From Eubacteriales Family XIII. Incertae Sedis bacterium (GTDB taxonomy: Bacteria; Bacillota; Clostridia; Peptostreptococcales; Anaerovoracaceae), in the NCBI GenBank assembly GCA_031255695.1, contig JAIRSA010000072.1, forward strand, positions 1 through 32,994: a DNA stretch of 32,994 bases. The letters are read 5' to 3'. Position 1 is the stretch's first letter. The number at the start of each line of letters is the position of its first letter. The position numbers and the translations under genes are program-made. This document shows, piece by piece, positions 8,196 through 16,445 of this stretch. The notes under the pieces were generated by a model, which worked only from the letters and a program-made list of their open reading frames with translations, ran no database searches and was not told the origin of the DNA.

Positions 8196-8341
8196 GCAGA
8201 TACGCTGGGCGGACGCGGCAGGAAGCCGGCGGGCGAGGAGTAATACCGTTATCCACGTTTTAACCGGATAGCAGTATAAGGCAGAAAAGGGAAGTGGGAA
8301 TATACGGAAATAGTTAGAGATTCAAGAGGGGGTCCAACAGA

Positions 8342-9334
8342 ATGAAAGAGTATAAAGAGAAGATGATTGTAAAAGCCGGGGATAAGCAGAGGGCGAGGAG
8401 GCGCAGGAATATCCCCAAGGTAGATATCCCTGTGCAGGACTGTTTTGCGGGGGTCGAGGACAGCGTGGGATTCGAGATCACTGATGCAGTCGAGCTTTCG
8501 ATGATCGAGAACGAAGCGTACCGCCCGCACAGGCATGCTTATTACGAGCTGATATATGTGAAGGAGTCGGACGGGCGGCACATAATCGACTACACCACAT
8601 ATGAAAACATATCCGAGCAGGTGTTCGTCATATGCCCTGGCCAGGTGCATTACTGGGAGGGCGTGACAGAGGCTTCGGGCATGCTGATACGCTTCAACGA
8701 GGATTTCCTGGTAGACGCGACTTTGAGCGTGAACGCGATATGGGAACTGAACCTGCTCAGGGAGATGAGCGGCGCCGGGGTCAGCATACCTGAGGCCGAC
8801 ATCGATCAGATGGGGAACCTGCTGGGCATGATGCTGGAGGAGCACATGCGCAAGGGGCAGGAATACGCGTCGGTGATAAGGTCTTACCTCAACATATTCC
8901 TGATACAGGCCTTCCGTACCTACAAGGAGGAGAAGACGGGGTTCTGGCCGCAGCAGAGGACGCGGACGCTGTGCGAGGACTTCCAGAGGCTTGTGCACCA
9001 CCATGTGGCGGAGCGGCAGTCGGTGCAGTTCTTCGCTGACAGGCTGGAGGTATCCATGGGCTATTTGAACGAGCAGGTCAAGATGCACACCGGCCTGACG
9101 CCTGGCGGCTTCATCAAGCGGGCGGCCGTGACGGAGGCGAAGCGGCTGATCGCGAACACCAACCTGAGCATGGCGGAGATAGCGGCGGCGCTGGGCTTCA
9201 ATGACGGCTCGTATTTCTGCCGGCTGTTCAAGGCGGAGATGGGCATGTCGCCGATGAAGTTCCGGCAGGCATGCGCCACAGTGAACAAGGCCCGCAACAG
9301 GAAGGGCAGCAAGCGCATGTCAGAAAAGCAGTAG
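8342..9334 (+). CDS. AraC-family transcriptional regulator
   Basis: 330 residues. The ATG at 8342 has GAGGGGG about eight bases upstream. The N-terminal part is a cupin-type sensing domain (RPHRHAYYELIYVKES near residue 61, CPGQVHYWEG near residue 97, typical of AraC_binding). The C-terminal 100 residues hold two helix-turn-helix motifs, with FFADRLEVSMGYLNEQVK and the second motif SMAEIAAALGFNDGSYFCRL, then MGMSPMKFRQ. It should bind a small ligand and control a nearby operon. It is flanked by a long leader upstream and the convergent phoR gene downstream, so its target is not obvious; the hydantoinase operon is the nearest candidate. The last 20 residues are basic. Confidence 0.88.
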   Translation: MKEYKEKMIVKAGDKQRARRRRNIPKVDIPVQDCFAGVEDSVGFEITDAVELSMIENEAYRPHRHAYYELIYVKESDGRHIIDYTTYENISEQVFVICPGQVHYWEGVTEASGMLIRFNEDFLVDATLSVNAIWELNLLREMSGAGVSIPEADIDQMGNLLGMMLEEHMRKGQEYASVIRSYLNIFLIQAFRTYKEEKTGFWPQQRTRTLCEDFQRLVHHHVAERQSVQFFADRLEVSMGYLNEQVKMHTGLTPGGFIKRAAVTEAKRLIANTNLSMAEIAAALGFNDGSYFCRLFKAEMGMSPMKFRQACATVNKARNRKGSKRMSEKQ

Positions 9335-9352
9335 TGTTGATGTGTTAATAAG

Positions 9353-9386
9353 TAAGGGCGTGGCCGCCAATGCGGCTGCGCCCTTA
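9353..9386. terminator. Bidirectional terminator between araC-type gene and phoR
   Basis: TAAGGGCG (9353-9360) pairs with CGCCCTTA (9379-9386), with an inner GCCGC/GCGGC stem around a CAAT loop. It sits in the 60-base gap between the two convergent genes and serves both. Confidence 0.75.
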
Positions 9387-9394
9387 TACTGCTA

Positions 9395-11326
9395 CTAGGC
9401 GCCCGGCAGCGGGATGCTCACTGTGATGATGGTGCCTGACGAGCCGTCGCTTTTTATATCGATGGCGCCGCGGTGCAGCATTACGGCATGCTTGACGATC
9501 GAAAGCCCAAGCCCGGTCCCCTCGACCGAATGGCTCCGGCTTTTTTCTACGCGGTAGAACCGCTCGAAGACGCGGTCCTGCTCGTGTGCGGGTATGCCGA
9601 TGCCCGTGTCGGCGACGGACAGCACTGCCATGCCGTCTGCCTCCCTGACGATGATGGCGGCGCTCCCGCCCTCACGGTTGTATTTTATGGCGTTGTCGAT
9701 GAGGTTGAATATCATTTCGTCTATGGCCTGCCGTACGGCGTATATGGCCGTGCTGCTGCCTGCGAGGGAAATCTTCACGCCTTTCTTGGCGGCGGCGCCG
9801 TGGAAGCGCTGCGCCACCTCTTCCGCCAATGCGAAAATATCGATGTCCTCGCGGGCTGGGAAGCTGTCTTTCTCGCCCTCGTCCAGCTTGGAGAGCAGCA
9901 TGATGTCGCCGATCAAGGTTATGAGCCTCTGCGATTCGCTGAATATGTTCTGGGCGAAGCGCGGGATGTCCTCTTGCTTGGCAAGCCCCTCCGAGATGAT
10001 CTCGGCATAGCCGGAAATGGATGTGAGCGGGGTCTTCAGCTCGTGGGACACGTTTGCCGTGAATTCGCGCCGCAGTTTCTCCCTGTCCTCGCGCTCCGTG
10101 ACATCGAGCAGCATCAATAAGGCGCCCGCCGCAGCGCCCGTGCCGCCTAGGCCTGCCGCTGCGTCAGGGGCGTGTGGGGCGCCGGGGCTGTGTGGGGCGC
10201 CTGCGTCAGGGCCGTGTGGGGCGCCTGCGCCTGGGCCGTGTGGGGCGCCTGGGTCTGTGGCGCCTGTGTCCGCCGCAGCGCCAGGGCCGTGTGGGGCGCT
10301 TGCGCCTTCGGCGCTTGCCTTGCCGCCTGGCGAGTGGGTGCCGCCTACGCCCGCCGCTGCGCCCATGCCGCCTGCCGGGGGGGCGCCTTCGGGGCCCCAC
10401 ACAGGGTTGGCGATGATCTGTATATACTTGCCGTTTATGTGCAGCGTAGCCTCGGCGGGGGCGCCCCCCAGGACGGCCTCCACAACGGACAGGAAGTCCT
10501 GGCTGCGGTTGAAGGCGAGGGCGTTCATGCGCATCGGGCCGTCGGTGCGGGCGTCGAGCAGGCGGAGGGCGCTCTTGTTGGAAGACAGGACGTAGGCGTC
10601 GCGGTCCAGGACAAGCAGGCCCTCGCGCATATTGTCGGTGATGGCGGCGAACTCCTGCTGCTTCTGCTTTATCTCGGCCATCTGCCCGGCGATGATGTCG
10701 TTCTGCTGCTTCATCCGGTGCAGCAGCGGCGACAGTTCCTCATATACCGCGTTGTTTTCCAGGTCGTCCAGATCGAGCTGGTTGATCGGCCTGACTATGG
10801 ACTTCGTGACGCGCGCGCCCACAATGATGGCGGCTATGGTCATAATGGCCGCTATCAGCGCGCCCAGCACGAGGATCTGGAAAAACGACGAAAAGACGCT
10901 GTCGACGGTCCGGGCTGCCCTCAGCACATTGCCGCTGTCCAGCAGGACGGCGTAGTAATACGTGCGCTCGCCAAAGGTGCTCGAAAGGCGCGTCGATTCG
11001 CCGGCGCCATTCTCCAGGGCCCCGACAAACTCAGGGCGGCCGGCGTGGCTGTCCAGGCGCCCATACGATATGTCGCTGTCGTATATGACCTCGCCGTCCG
11101 GGGATATCAGCGTTATGCGGAGGTCGGGGTCTGCCTTGTCCAGAGCGGCGACGCAGCTGTCGCCGGAGATATTGGCGGCGGCCCTGATCAGGCCGGCCTC
11201 GGTGACAGTCTCCTGCCGCGTCTTCTCGAAATAGCTGTGGAATGCCGCAAGCTGGAACAGCACGCCCGTCAATATTATGGAGATAGTCGCCAGGAGGCAT
11301 GAAAACAGCAGTATCCTTCTCTTCAT
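9395..11326 (-). CDS. phoR: Phosphate-regulon sensor histidine kinase PhoR
   Basis: 643 residues, translationally coupled to phoP (four-base overlap at 11323-11326). Order: membrane segment about 5-28, extracytoplasmic sensor about 29-148, second membrane segment about 150-170, HAMP-like linker, PAS domain about 220-410, then the kinase core. The phospho-accepting His428 lies in NVSHELKTPLTS, the N box is NLIDNAIKYN (541-550), and G boxes are DTGIGIPA (573-580) and GTGLGLSIVK (603-612), so the kinase looks intact. Odd: about 90 residues of Gly/Ala/Pro/His repeats (312-401) interrupt the PAS domain just before its last strand (GALLMLLDVTERE). Its place at the end of the pst-phoU-phoP operon argues for phosphate control. 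Confidence 0.9.
   Translation of the reverse strand: MKRRILLFSCLLATISIILTGVLFQLAAFHSYFEKTRQETVTEAGLIRAAANISGDSCVAALDKADPDLRITLISPDGEVIYDSDISYGRLDSHAGRPEFVGALENGAGESTRLSSTFGERTYYYAVLLDSGNVLRAARTVDSVFSSFFQILVLGALIAAIMTIAAIIVGARVTKSIVRPINQLDLDDLENNAVYEELSPLLHRMKQQNDIIAGQMAEIKQKQQEFAAITDNMREGLLVLDRDAYVLSSNKSALRLLDARTDGPMRMNALAFNRSQDFLSVVEAVLGGAPAEATLHINGKYIQIIANPVWGPEGAPPAGGMGAAAGVGGTHSPGGKASAEGASAPHGPGAAADTGATDPGAPHGPGAGAPHGPDAGAPHSPGAPHAPDAAAGLGGTGAAAGALLMLLDVTEREDREKLRREFTANVSHELKTPLTSISGYAEIISEGLAKQEDIPRFAQNIFSESQRLITLIGDIMLLSKLDEGEKDSFPAREDIDIFALAEEVAQRFHGAAAKKGVKISLAGSSTAIYAVRQAIDEMIFNLIDNAIKYNREGGSAAIIVREADGMAVLSVADTGIGIPAHEQDRVFERFYRVEKSRSHSVEGTGLGLSIVKHAVMLHRGAIDIKSDGSSGTIITVSIPLPGA
10124..10393 (-). 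repeat. In-frame Pro/Gly/Ala/His repeat inside the PhoR PAS domain
   Basis: About 270 bases of imperfect tandem repeats (core words GGGGCGCCTGCG and GGGCCGTGTGGGG on the plus strand), encoding units such as GAPHGPGAGAPHGPDAGAPH. The kinase frame is open on both sides, so the array behaves as a loop insertion. Confidence 0.85.
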
Positions 11327-12024
11327 GGCTTGCCTCGTTTCGTGGGCCCGGCGTCAGGCGCGCCAATCTTGTAGCCAAGGCCCCTGACCGTCTCGATGAG
11401 CTTGCCGCATTCGCCGAGCTTGTTGCGCAGCGTGCGTATGTGCACGTCTACGGTGCGTGTCTCGCCGTCGAAATCATAGCCCCATACAGCGGACAGTATA
11501 TGATCCCTCGTCAGCGCCATGCCGGCGTTCTTGATGAGGAATATCAGCAGATCGAATTCTTTTAGGGTGAGCTTCACCTCGTCGCCGAAAACCGTGACGA
11601 CGTGGCGCGGGACGCTGGCGTATAGCCCGCCGGCGCTGTATTCGCCTTTTTCCCCCTCCTGCCGCGAGCGCCGCAGGAGGTTTTTCACGCGTGCCACAAG
11701 CTCCATCATGCCGAATGGCTTGGGCAGGTAGTCGTCGGCGCCGAGGTCGAGCCCTAGGACCTTGTCGTATTCGGTGCCCTTGGCCGTGAGCATCATGACG
11801 GGGATGGCGGCCGTCGCCGAGGATGACTTCAGCCTTTTCAGTATGCTCAGCCCATCCTCGCCAGGCAGCATGATGTCGAGCATCACCAGGCGCGGCGCGT
11901 TTTCGTCCAAGGCCGCCCAGAAATCCTTGCCGCTGGCGAAGCCCCTCGCTTCGAAGCCCGTGCTTTGGAGGGTGTAGACAAGCAGCTCGCGTATATTTGT
12001 TTCATCTTCCACAAGATAGATCAT
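11323..12024 (-). CDS. phoP: Phosphate-regulon response regulator PhoP/PhoB type
   Basis: 233 residues. N-terminal receiver with acidic pocket (LVEDET), phospho-accepting Asp50 (LVMLDIMLPGEDG), the Thr/Lys switch region (MMLTAKGTEYDK) and KPF at the expected place. C-terminal winged-helix domain of the OmpR/PhoB type (LTLKEFDLLIFLIKNAG, then TRDHILSAVWGYDFDGETRT and VDVHIRTLRNKLGE). It should bind Pho boxes such as those upstream of pstS and activate the operon when phosphate is low. The stop overlaps the phoR start by four bases. Between it and phoU lies a 183-base gap with a three-copy 33-base repeat. Confidence 0.92.
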   Translation of the reverse strand: MIYLVEDETNIRELLVYTLQSTGFEARGFASGKDFWAALDENAPRLVMLDIMLPGEDGLSILKRLKSSSATAAIPVMMLTAKGTEYDKVLGLDLGADDYLPKPFGMMELVARVKNLLRRSRQEGEKGEYSAGGLYASVPRHVVTVFGDEVKLTLKEFDLLIFLIKNAGMALTRDHILSAVWGYDFDGETRTVDVHIRTLRNKLGECGKLIETVRGLGYKIGAPDAGPTKRGKP

Positions 12025-12061
12025 ACATGTACCCCCATGGGCGCGCGATCGCCCCGTGCCC

Positions 12062-12160
12062 TTGCCCGGCGCCGCCGCGCGTTGCCCAGCGTCATTGCCC
12101 GGCGCCGCCGCGCGTTGCCCAGCGTCATTGCCCAGTGCCGCCGCGCGTTGCCCAGCGCCA
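12062..12160. repeat. Three tandem 33-base repeats between phoU and phoP
   Basis: Units at 12062-12094, 12095-12127 and 12128-12160. The first two are identical and the third differs at few positions; each starts TTGCCCGG or TTGCCCAG and contains CCGCCGCGCG. Flanking bases (12161-12207) carry more degenerate related words. On the minus strand the array lies in the leader of phoP within the operon. Confidence 0.9.
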
Positions 12161-12207
12161 TTTTCAAACGCCGCCCAAGCGCAATCGCTGTGTGCGATCG
12201 CCCGGCG

Positions 12208-12852
12208 TCATTGCACGGCATCGCCCGATATCCAGTATACCACAGATTCGGCAATATTTTCTGCATGATCCCCGATTCTCTCCAGATATTTTGCGATCAT
12301 CAGCAGATCGAGGCAGTCGCTGCCTTTCGTGGCGTCGCCCATGATGATCTCGATGAGCTCGCCCTTTATTGTGCTGAAGAGCGCGTCGACAATATCGTCG
12401 CTGGCCACGACTTGCCGGGCCTTTTCGAGGTCCTCGTGCACGAATGAGTCTACGCTGTCGGTCAGCATTTTTATGGCGGAGGCGGCCATATCCGCGATGT
12501 GGATGTCGCTTTTCACCGAACTCCCCGCCATAAAGGCCGATATCTCCGCGATGTCCGTGGCCTGATCGCCTATGCGCTCCATATCGATGATCATTTTCTG
12601 GGCCGTGGTGATCTGGCGCAGATCGCGGGCGACGGGCTGCTCGCGCAGCAGCAGCCTCACGCAGAACGCTTCTATCTCGCGCTGCTTGAGGTTAATGGCA
12701 TCTTCAAGGTCGAGCGCCTTCCCGCGCAGCCCCGCGTCGTCGCAGAGCAGCCCCCTGACGGCGCAGTCGATCGATTCTTCGCAATACGCGCCCATACGTA
12801 TCAGTTCCGTATGCAGTTGGCGCAGTTGCCTGACGTAGCTGTCACGCATCAT
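12208..12852 (-). CDS. phoU: Phosphate transport system regulatory protein PhoU
   Basis: 214 residues, the normal length for PhoU. The start codon overlaps the pstB stop (ATGA, 12849-12852) and GGAGG lies just upstream. Two PhoU-type three-helix bundles are visible, with the acidic metal-binding signatures in helix pairs: MERIGDQATDIAEISA around residue 95 and LERIGDHAENIAESVVYWI near the C-terminus. PhoU links the PstB transporter to the PhoR kinase and damps signalling when phosphate is plentiful; it is cytoplasmic and membrane-associated. Context between pstB and phoP fits fully. Confidence 0.93.
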   Translation of the reverse strand: MMRDSYVRQLRQLHTELIRMGAYCEESIDCAVRGLLCDDAGLRGKALDLEDAINLKQREIEAFCVRLLLREQPVARDLRQITTAQKMIIDMERIGDQATDIAEISAFMAGSSVKSDIHIADMAASAIKMLTDSVDSFVHEDLEKARQVVASDDIVDALFSTIKGELIEIIMGDATKGSDCLDLLMIAKYLERIGDHAENIAESVVYWISGDAVQ

Positions 12853-13598
12853 CCAAACCTCCCTGTAATATAATCCTCTGTGCGCTTGTCGCGCGGCAAG
12901 GCAAAAATATCCTCTGTCCTGTTGAACTCGATCATCTCGCCGAGCAGGAAGAACGCGGTGTTGTCCGATATCCGCGCCGCCTGCTGCATGTTGTGGGTGA
13001 CGATGACGATGGTGTAGTCTTTCTTTAAATCGTCCACAAGGTCCTCGATTTTAGATGTAGATATTGGATCGAGGGCGGATGTGGGCTCGTCCATCAAAAG
13101 CACCTCAGGGCCCACGGCCAGCGCCCTGGCAATGCACAGGCGCTGCTGCTGCCCGCCGGACAGCGACAGCGCGCTCTTCTTCAGCCTGTCCTTGGCCTCG
13201 TCCCATATAGCCGCGGCCTTCAGGGACTGCTCGACAATATCGTCCAGGCGCAGCTTGGATCTCACGCCATGGGTCCGGGGGCCATAGGCTATATTGTCAT
13301 AGATGCTCATGGGGAAGGGGTTGGGCTTCTGGAACACCATGCCGACGCGCCTGCGCAGCAGGTTGACGTTCATATTGTGGAAGATGTCCTCACCGTCCAG
13401 CGTCACGCGCCCTTCGATCCGGCAGCCCTCCACGAGGTCGTTCATGCGGTTCAGGGTTTTCAGGAGTGTGGACTTGCCGCAGCCGGAAGGCCCGATCAGC
13501 GCGGTCACGCCGTTGGCGGGGATGGCCATGCCCACGTCCTTGAGCGCGTGGAAATCGCCGTAATATAGGTTCAGGGCCTCAATATTGATCTTTTCCAT
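12849..13598 (-). CDS. pstB: Phosphate ABC transporter ATP-binding protein PstB
   Basis: 249 residues. Walker A GPSGCGKST, signature LSGGQQQRLCIARALA, Walker B VLLMDEPTSALDPIST and the switch His in VIVTHNMQQA are all present, as is the PstB-typical start NLYYGDFHALKDV. It hydrolyses ATP at the cytoplasmic face to drive phosphate uptake through PstC/PstA. The start at 13598 has GGAG seven bases upstream. It follows pstA after a 133-base gap that contains a 41-base duplicated segment, and its stop overlaps phoU. Confidence 0.95.
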   Translation of the reverse strand: MEKINIEALNLYYGDFHALKDVGMAIPANGVTALIGPSGCGKSTLLKTLNRMNDLVEGCRIEGRVTLDGEDIFHNMNVNLLRRRVGMVFQKPNPFPMSIYDNIAYGPRTHGVRSKLRLDDIVEQSLKAAAIWDEAKDRLKKSALSLSGGQQQRLCIARALAVGPEVLLMDEPTSALDPISTSKIEDLVDDLKKDYTIVIVTHNMQQAARISDNTAFFLLGEMIEFNRTEDIFALPRDKRTEDYITGRFG

Positions 13599-13667
13599 TC
13601 AAAAACTCCATACTATGTTAATGTTAATTCTGCCCGTGGGCGGGACGCGCCCGCCATCGCCGCCGCC

Positions 13668-13743
13668 CCCTGCCCGGATTCTGCCCGCCGTCACACCTTC
13701 GCCATCGTCCCTGCCCGGATTCTGCCCGCCGTCACACCTTCGC
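13668..13743. repeat. 35-base direct repeat, 41-base period, duplicating the 3' end of pstA
   Basis: Exact copies at 13668-13702 and 13709-13743. The second copy includes the last codons and the stop of pstA (stop at 13732-13734 on the minus strand). So the array copies the coding end of the gene into the following spacer. Confidence 0.9.
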
Positions 13744-14574
13744 GATGCGCTTTGCCAATATATGGGAAAGCATGTTGATCATGGCCACGAGCAGCAGCAG
13801 GATGACTGCCGTGGCGTAGGCCTGGTCGATGTAGAAGCCTTCGCTTGAAAGTATGTACATATGCACGGAGAGCGTCCGCGCCGACGAAAGCAGGCCCGAC
13901 GGGATCTTCGCCACAGTGCCGGCAGTGAATATGAGGGCTGCCGTCTCGCCCACGACCCGCCCTATCGCCAGGATCACGCCGGCCAGTATGCCGGGCACCG
14001 CCGCCGGGAGCACTATCAGGAAGACCGTGCGCAGCCTCCCAGCGCCCAGGCCGAAGCTGCCTTCGCGGAAGGAGTCGGGCACAGAGAGCAGGGCCTCCTC
14101 CGACGTGCGCATTATCAGGGGCAGTATCATTATCGCCAGCGTGAACGCGCCCGCGAGTATGGAATAGCCCCAATTCATATGCACGACGAAGAACAGGCTG
14201 CCGAACAGCCCGTAGACGATGGAGGGTATGCCCGCAAGCGTCTCAGCCGCGATCCTGACAGCGGATATGACCTTATTGCCGCGCCTCGCGTATTCCGTCA
14301 TGAATATGGACGCGAATATCCCCGGCGGGCCGGCGAGCAGCAGCGCCAGCGCCGTCATTATCACCGTGTTCACTAAGGCTGGCATGAGCGAGACGTTCGC
14401 GCTGCTGTATTTCCATGCGAATAGGCTTGGCGTGATATAGGGGATGCCTTTTATGAGTATGTAGCCGATGATGCTTATGATGACGGCGGCGGTCAGCGCC
14501 GCGGCCGCGTACACCAGCAGTCTGAGGAAAAGCGGGAATGCCCCGCGCGCCGAGGCGCCTTGGACGTCTTTCAC
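13732..14574 (-). CDS. pstA: Phosphate ABC transporter permease PstA
   Basis: 280 residues starting at a GTG that overlaps the pstC stop (GTGA). Six hydrophobic segments can be seen, the first at about 16-40. The inner-membrane component loop is intact: AAETLAGIPSIVYGLFGSLF, then SVPDSFREGSFGLGAGRLRTVF, the EAA-type coupling motif that contacts PstB. It pairs with PstC to form the channel. Ends in LAKRIAKV. Compare with pstC, where the same coupling motif is broken by a stop codon. Confidence 0.93.
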   Translation of the reverse strand: MKDVQGASARGAFPLFLRLLVYAAAALTAAVIISIIGYILIKGIPYITPSLFAWKYSSANVSLMPALVNTVIMTALALLLAGPPGIFASIFMTEYARRGNKVISAVRIAAETLAGIPSIVYGLFGSLFFVVHMNWGYSILAGAFTLAIMILPLIMRTSEEALLSVPDSFREGSFGLGAGRLRTVFLIVLPAAVPGILAGVILAIGRVVGETAALIFTAGTVAKIPSGLLSSARTLSVHMYILSSEGFYIDQAYATAVILLLLVAMINMLSHILAKRIAKV

Positions 14575-15458
14575 GCTCGCGCGCCCCCCTTCACGATTGA
14601 AAATATCAGGTTTATCAGCAATATGAACACGAACAGCACCACTGCGGTCCCGATGAGCGCCTCACGGTGCAGATCGGCTGCGTAGCCCATTTCCATGACG
14701 ATGTTCGCGGTCATGGTGCGCACACCGCTGAATATGCTGTCCGGGAGGACGGCCTGGTTGCCGGCGACCATGATCACTGCCATGGTCTCGCCGACCGCCC
14801 TGCCGATGCCCAGGATTATGGCCGCGGTGACGCCGGATTTGGCGGCGGGCAGCACGGTGAAGAACACTGCATGCTCATGGGCGGCGCCGAGCGCCAGGGC
14901 GCCTTCGTACTAGCTGTCGGGGACCGCGCGGATCGCCGCCTCGGACACGCTGATGATGGTCGGGAGGATCATGATCCCCAGCAGGATCGAGGCGGTGAGT
15001 ATGTTCTTGCCGACGCCGAATAGATCCTGCATGATCGGCACGATCAGGACAAGCCCGAAGAAGCCGTACACTACCGACGGTATCCCCGCAAGCAGCGAGA
15101 CGGCCGGGCTGAACATGCGGTACAGGCGGGCCGGGCAGAACCTGGCGAGGAAGACGGCCGTAAGGACGCCGAGCGGCGCGCCTATGAGCATCGCGCCGGC
15201 CGTGACGTATAGGCTGCCTATGATCATGGGGCCGATGCCGTAGGTGTCGCTCGCAGGCTGCCATACCAGCCCTGTGATGAATTCCGGCAGGCCGATCTTG
15301 AGTATAGGCGGTATGCCGTTCACAAACAGGAAAAGGCATATAAGGGCGACGCACACCACCGACACCAGCGCCGCGACAAGGAAGACCACATACATTATGG
15401 AGTCGGCCAGCCCGGTTGGGCGGGCACCGCCCTTTGATATTACTGGAATTCCGTCCAT
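14571..15458 (-). pseudogene. pstC: Phosphate ABC transporter permease PstC, interrupted by an in-frame TAG
   Basis: Read through, the gene would be 295 residues, the normal PstC length. The first 182 residues (start at 15458, inside the end of pstS by 19 bases) contain the leading membrane segments, GIGPMIIGSLYVTAGAM and SLLAGIPSVVYGFFGL. Codon 183 (plus-strand CTA at 14910-14912) is TAG. The same frame then continues YEGALALGAAHEHAVFFTVL to a normal end overlapping pstA. The stop sits in the conserved coupling motif where relatives read S-Y/F-R-E-G-A, as pstA does here (PDSFREGS). A single change from TAC (Tyr) would explain it. Either uptake is lost, TAG is suppressed, or the base is a sequence error; TAG terminates five other genes in the window. 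Confidence 0.85.
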
Positions 15459-16345
15459 TCTTTTGCCTCTCCGGAGAAGATGGCCCTGACCTGCTCGCTG
15501 GCCAGGCCGTCCAGCGGATTGCCGTTGTTTACGATAACAGCAATACCGTCAATCGCTATCTTTGTCGATGTGAGCCCTTTTTCTATCTCGGAATCCTTCA
15601 GCTCGCGCGAGGCCATGCCGATGTCGCATATCCCGTCTATGGTGGCATTCATGCCGCTGGAGGAATCGCTCTGCTGGATTTCGATCTCCGCGCCCGGCTG
15701 TATGGCCACATAGGCCTCTTGCAGCGCGTCCATGGCCGGGCTTACGGACGAAGAGCCGGCCACAACGACCTTGCCGGTGGGCTTGGCGCCGCTATAGGGC
15801 CCGGAATCGGGCACGCGTATGTAGCCGGACTGCTCTATCACGTCCTGCCCTTCGGCGCTCATGATGAAATCGAAGAAGTCTTGGGCGCTTGGGCTCAGCT
15901 TGCCTTTGACCGCGATGTTGAACGGGCGCGAAACGGGGTAGCTGCCGTTGCTGACGTTCTCCGTGCTTGCCTCCGCCCCGTCGATCTTCAGCGCTTTGAC
16001 GGAATCGTTGAGCGATCCGAGGGATATATATCCGATGGCGCCGGCGTTGCCCGCCACAGAGGTCATCATGACTGCGGTGTTGTTCGTGATCTCCGCCGAG
16101 GCGGCCGTGAGGTCCGGATTGCTGTCGTCGCGCAGCTCGAACAGCTCTACGAAGGCGCTTCTGGTGCCGGAGCCGTCCTCACGCGATATCACGGTTATGG
16201 CGCCGAGGCTTTTCTCCTGTCCTGGGGTCTGGCCGCCGTCTGGGGCGCCGCCGCTGGGGCTGCCGGCGGCCGGGGCGGAACATCCGGCCACTGTGATGAG
16301 GGCTGCGCAGGCTGCGGCGATAAGCGCGCACTTGCTCATGGACAT
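15440..16345 (-). CDS. pstS: Phosphate-binding lipoprotein PstS with permuted halves
   Basis: 301 residues from MSMSKCALIAAACAALITVAGCSA, a lipoprotein signal whose lipobox (VAGC) gives an N-terminal Cys. The frame is open upstream to an ATG at 16549, which would add 68 Met/Glu-rich residues in front of the signal, so 16345 is preferred although neither start has a strong ribosome binding site. Motifs are in unusual order: the usual C-terminal half (ITVISREDGSGTRSAFVELF, then GAIGYISLGSL and RPFNIAVKG) comes first, and the usual N-terminal half (VVVAGSSSVSPAMDALQEAY, DIGMASRELKDSE, IAIDGIAVIVNNGNPLDGLA, IFSGEAKEWTEF) comes last. All phosphate-contact motifs are present. The gene leads the pst operon behind a Pho box. 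Confidence 0.9.
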   Translation of the reverse strand: MSMSKCALIAAACAALITVAGCSAPAAGSPSGGAPDGGQTPGQEKSLGAITVISREDGSGTRSAFVELFELRDDSNPDLTAASAEITNNTAVMMTSVAGNAGAIGYISLGSLNDSVKALKIDGAEASTENVSNGSYPVSRPFNIAVKGKLSPSAQDFFDFIMSAEGQDVIEQSGYIRVPDSGPYSGAKPTGKVVVAGSSSVSPAMDALQEAYVAIQPGAEIEIQQSDSSSGMNATIDGICDIGMASRELKDSEIEKGLTSTKIAIDGIAVIVNNGNPLDGLASEQVRAIFSGEAKEWTEFQ

Positions 16346-16445
16346 CTTCTTTTTCGTCTTTGTCTCCATCTTCTTTTCAATCTCCGTTTTCATTTTTGTT
16401 TCCATTTTCGTTTCCATCCCACTCTCCATTTCCTTCCCGCTCGCC

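Larger units (their letters stand above)
7479..8341 (+). other. 863-base gene-free region: AT-rich part, promoter, structured GC-rich leader
   Basis: No credible full-length gene on either strand. Bases about 7485-7845 are strikingly AT-rich compared with both sides. A promoter at 7796-7823 should start RNA near 7830. From 7843 to about 8090 the DNA turns GC-rich and contains several potential hairpins: GCCCC/GGGGC around 7881-7900, GCCA-TGAA-TGGC near 8018-8029, and GGGCAGC-GCTAG-GCAGCCC at 8056-8074 directly before an AAGGAGG. No known riboswitch consensus was recognised. An acpS-like remnant (8092-8148) and a GACATA array (8142-8195) follow, and the last 140 bases are the leader of the AraC gene. 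Confidence 0.6.

Noticed and set aside
14867..14910. Reading the part of pstC after the TAG as a separate gene starting at MFFTVL
   Set aside because: The segment begins in the middle of the conserved coupling motif and no ribosome binding site fits, so it is the rest of pstC.
14910..14912. TAG reassigned to an amino acid throughout the genome
   Set aside because: Five complete genes in the window end in TAG at the expected family length.
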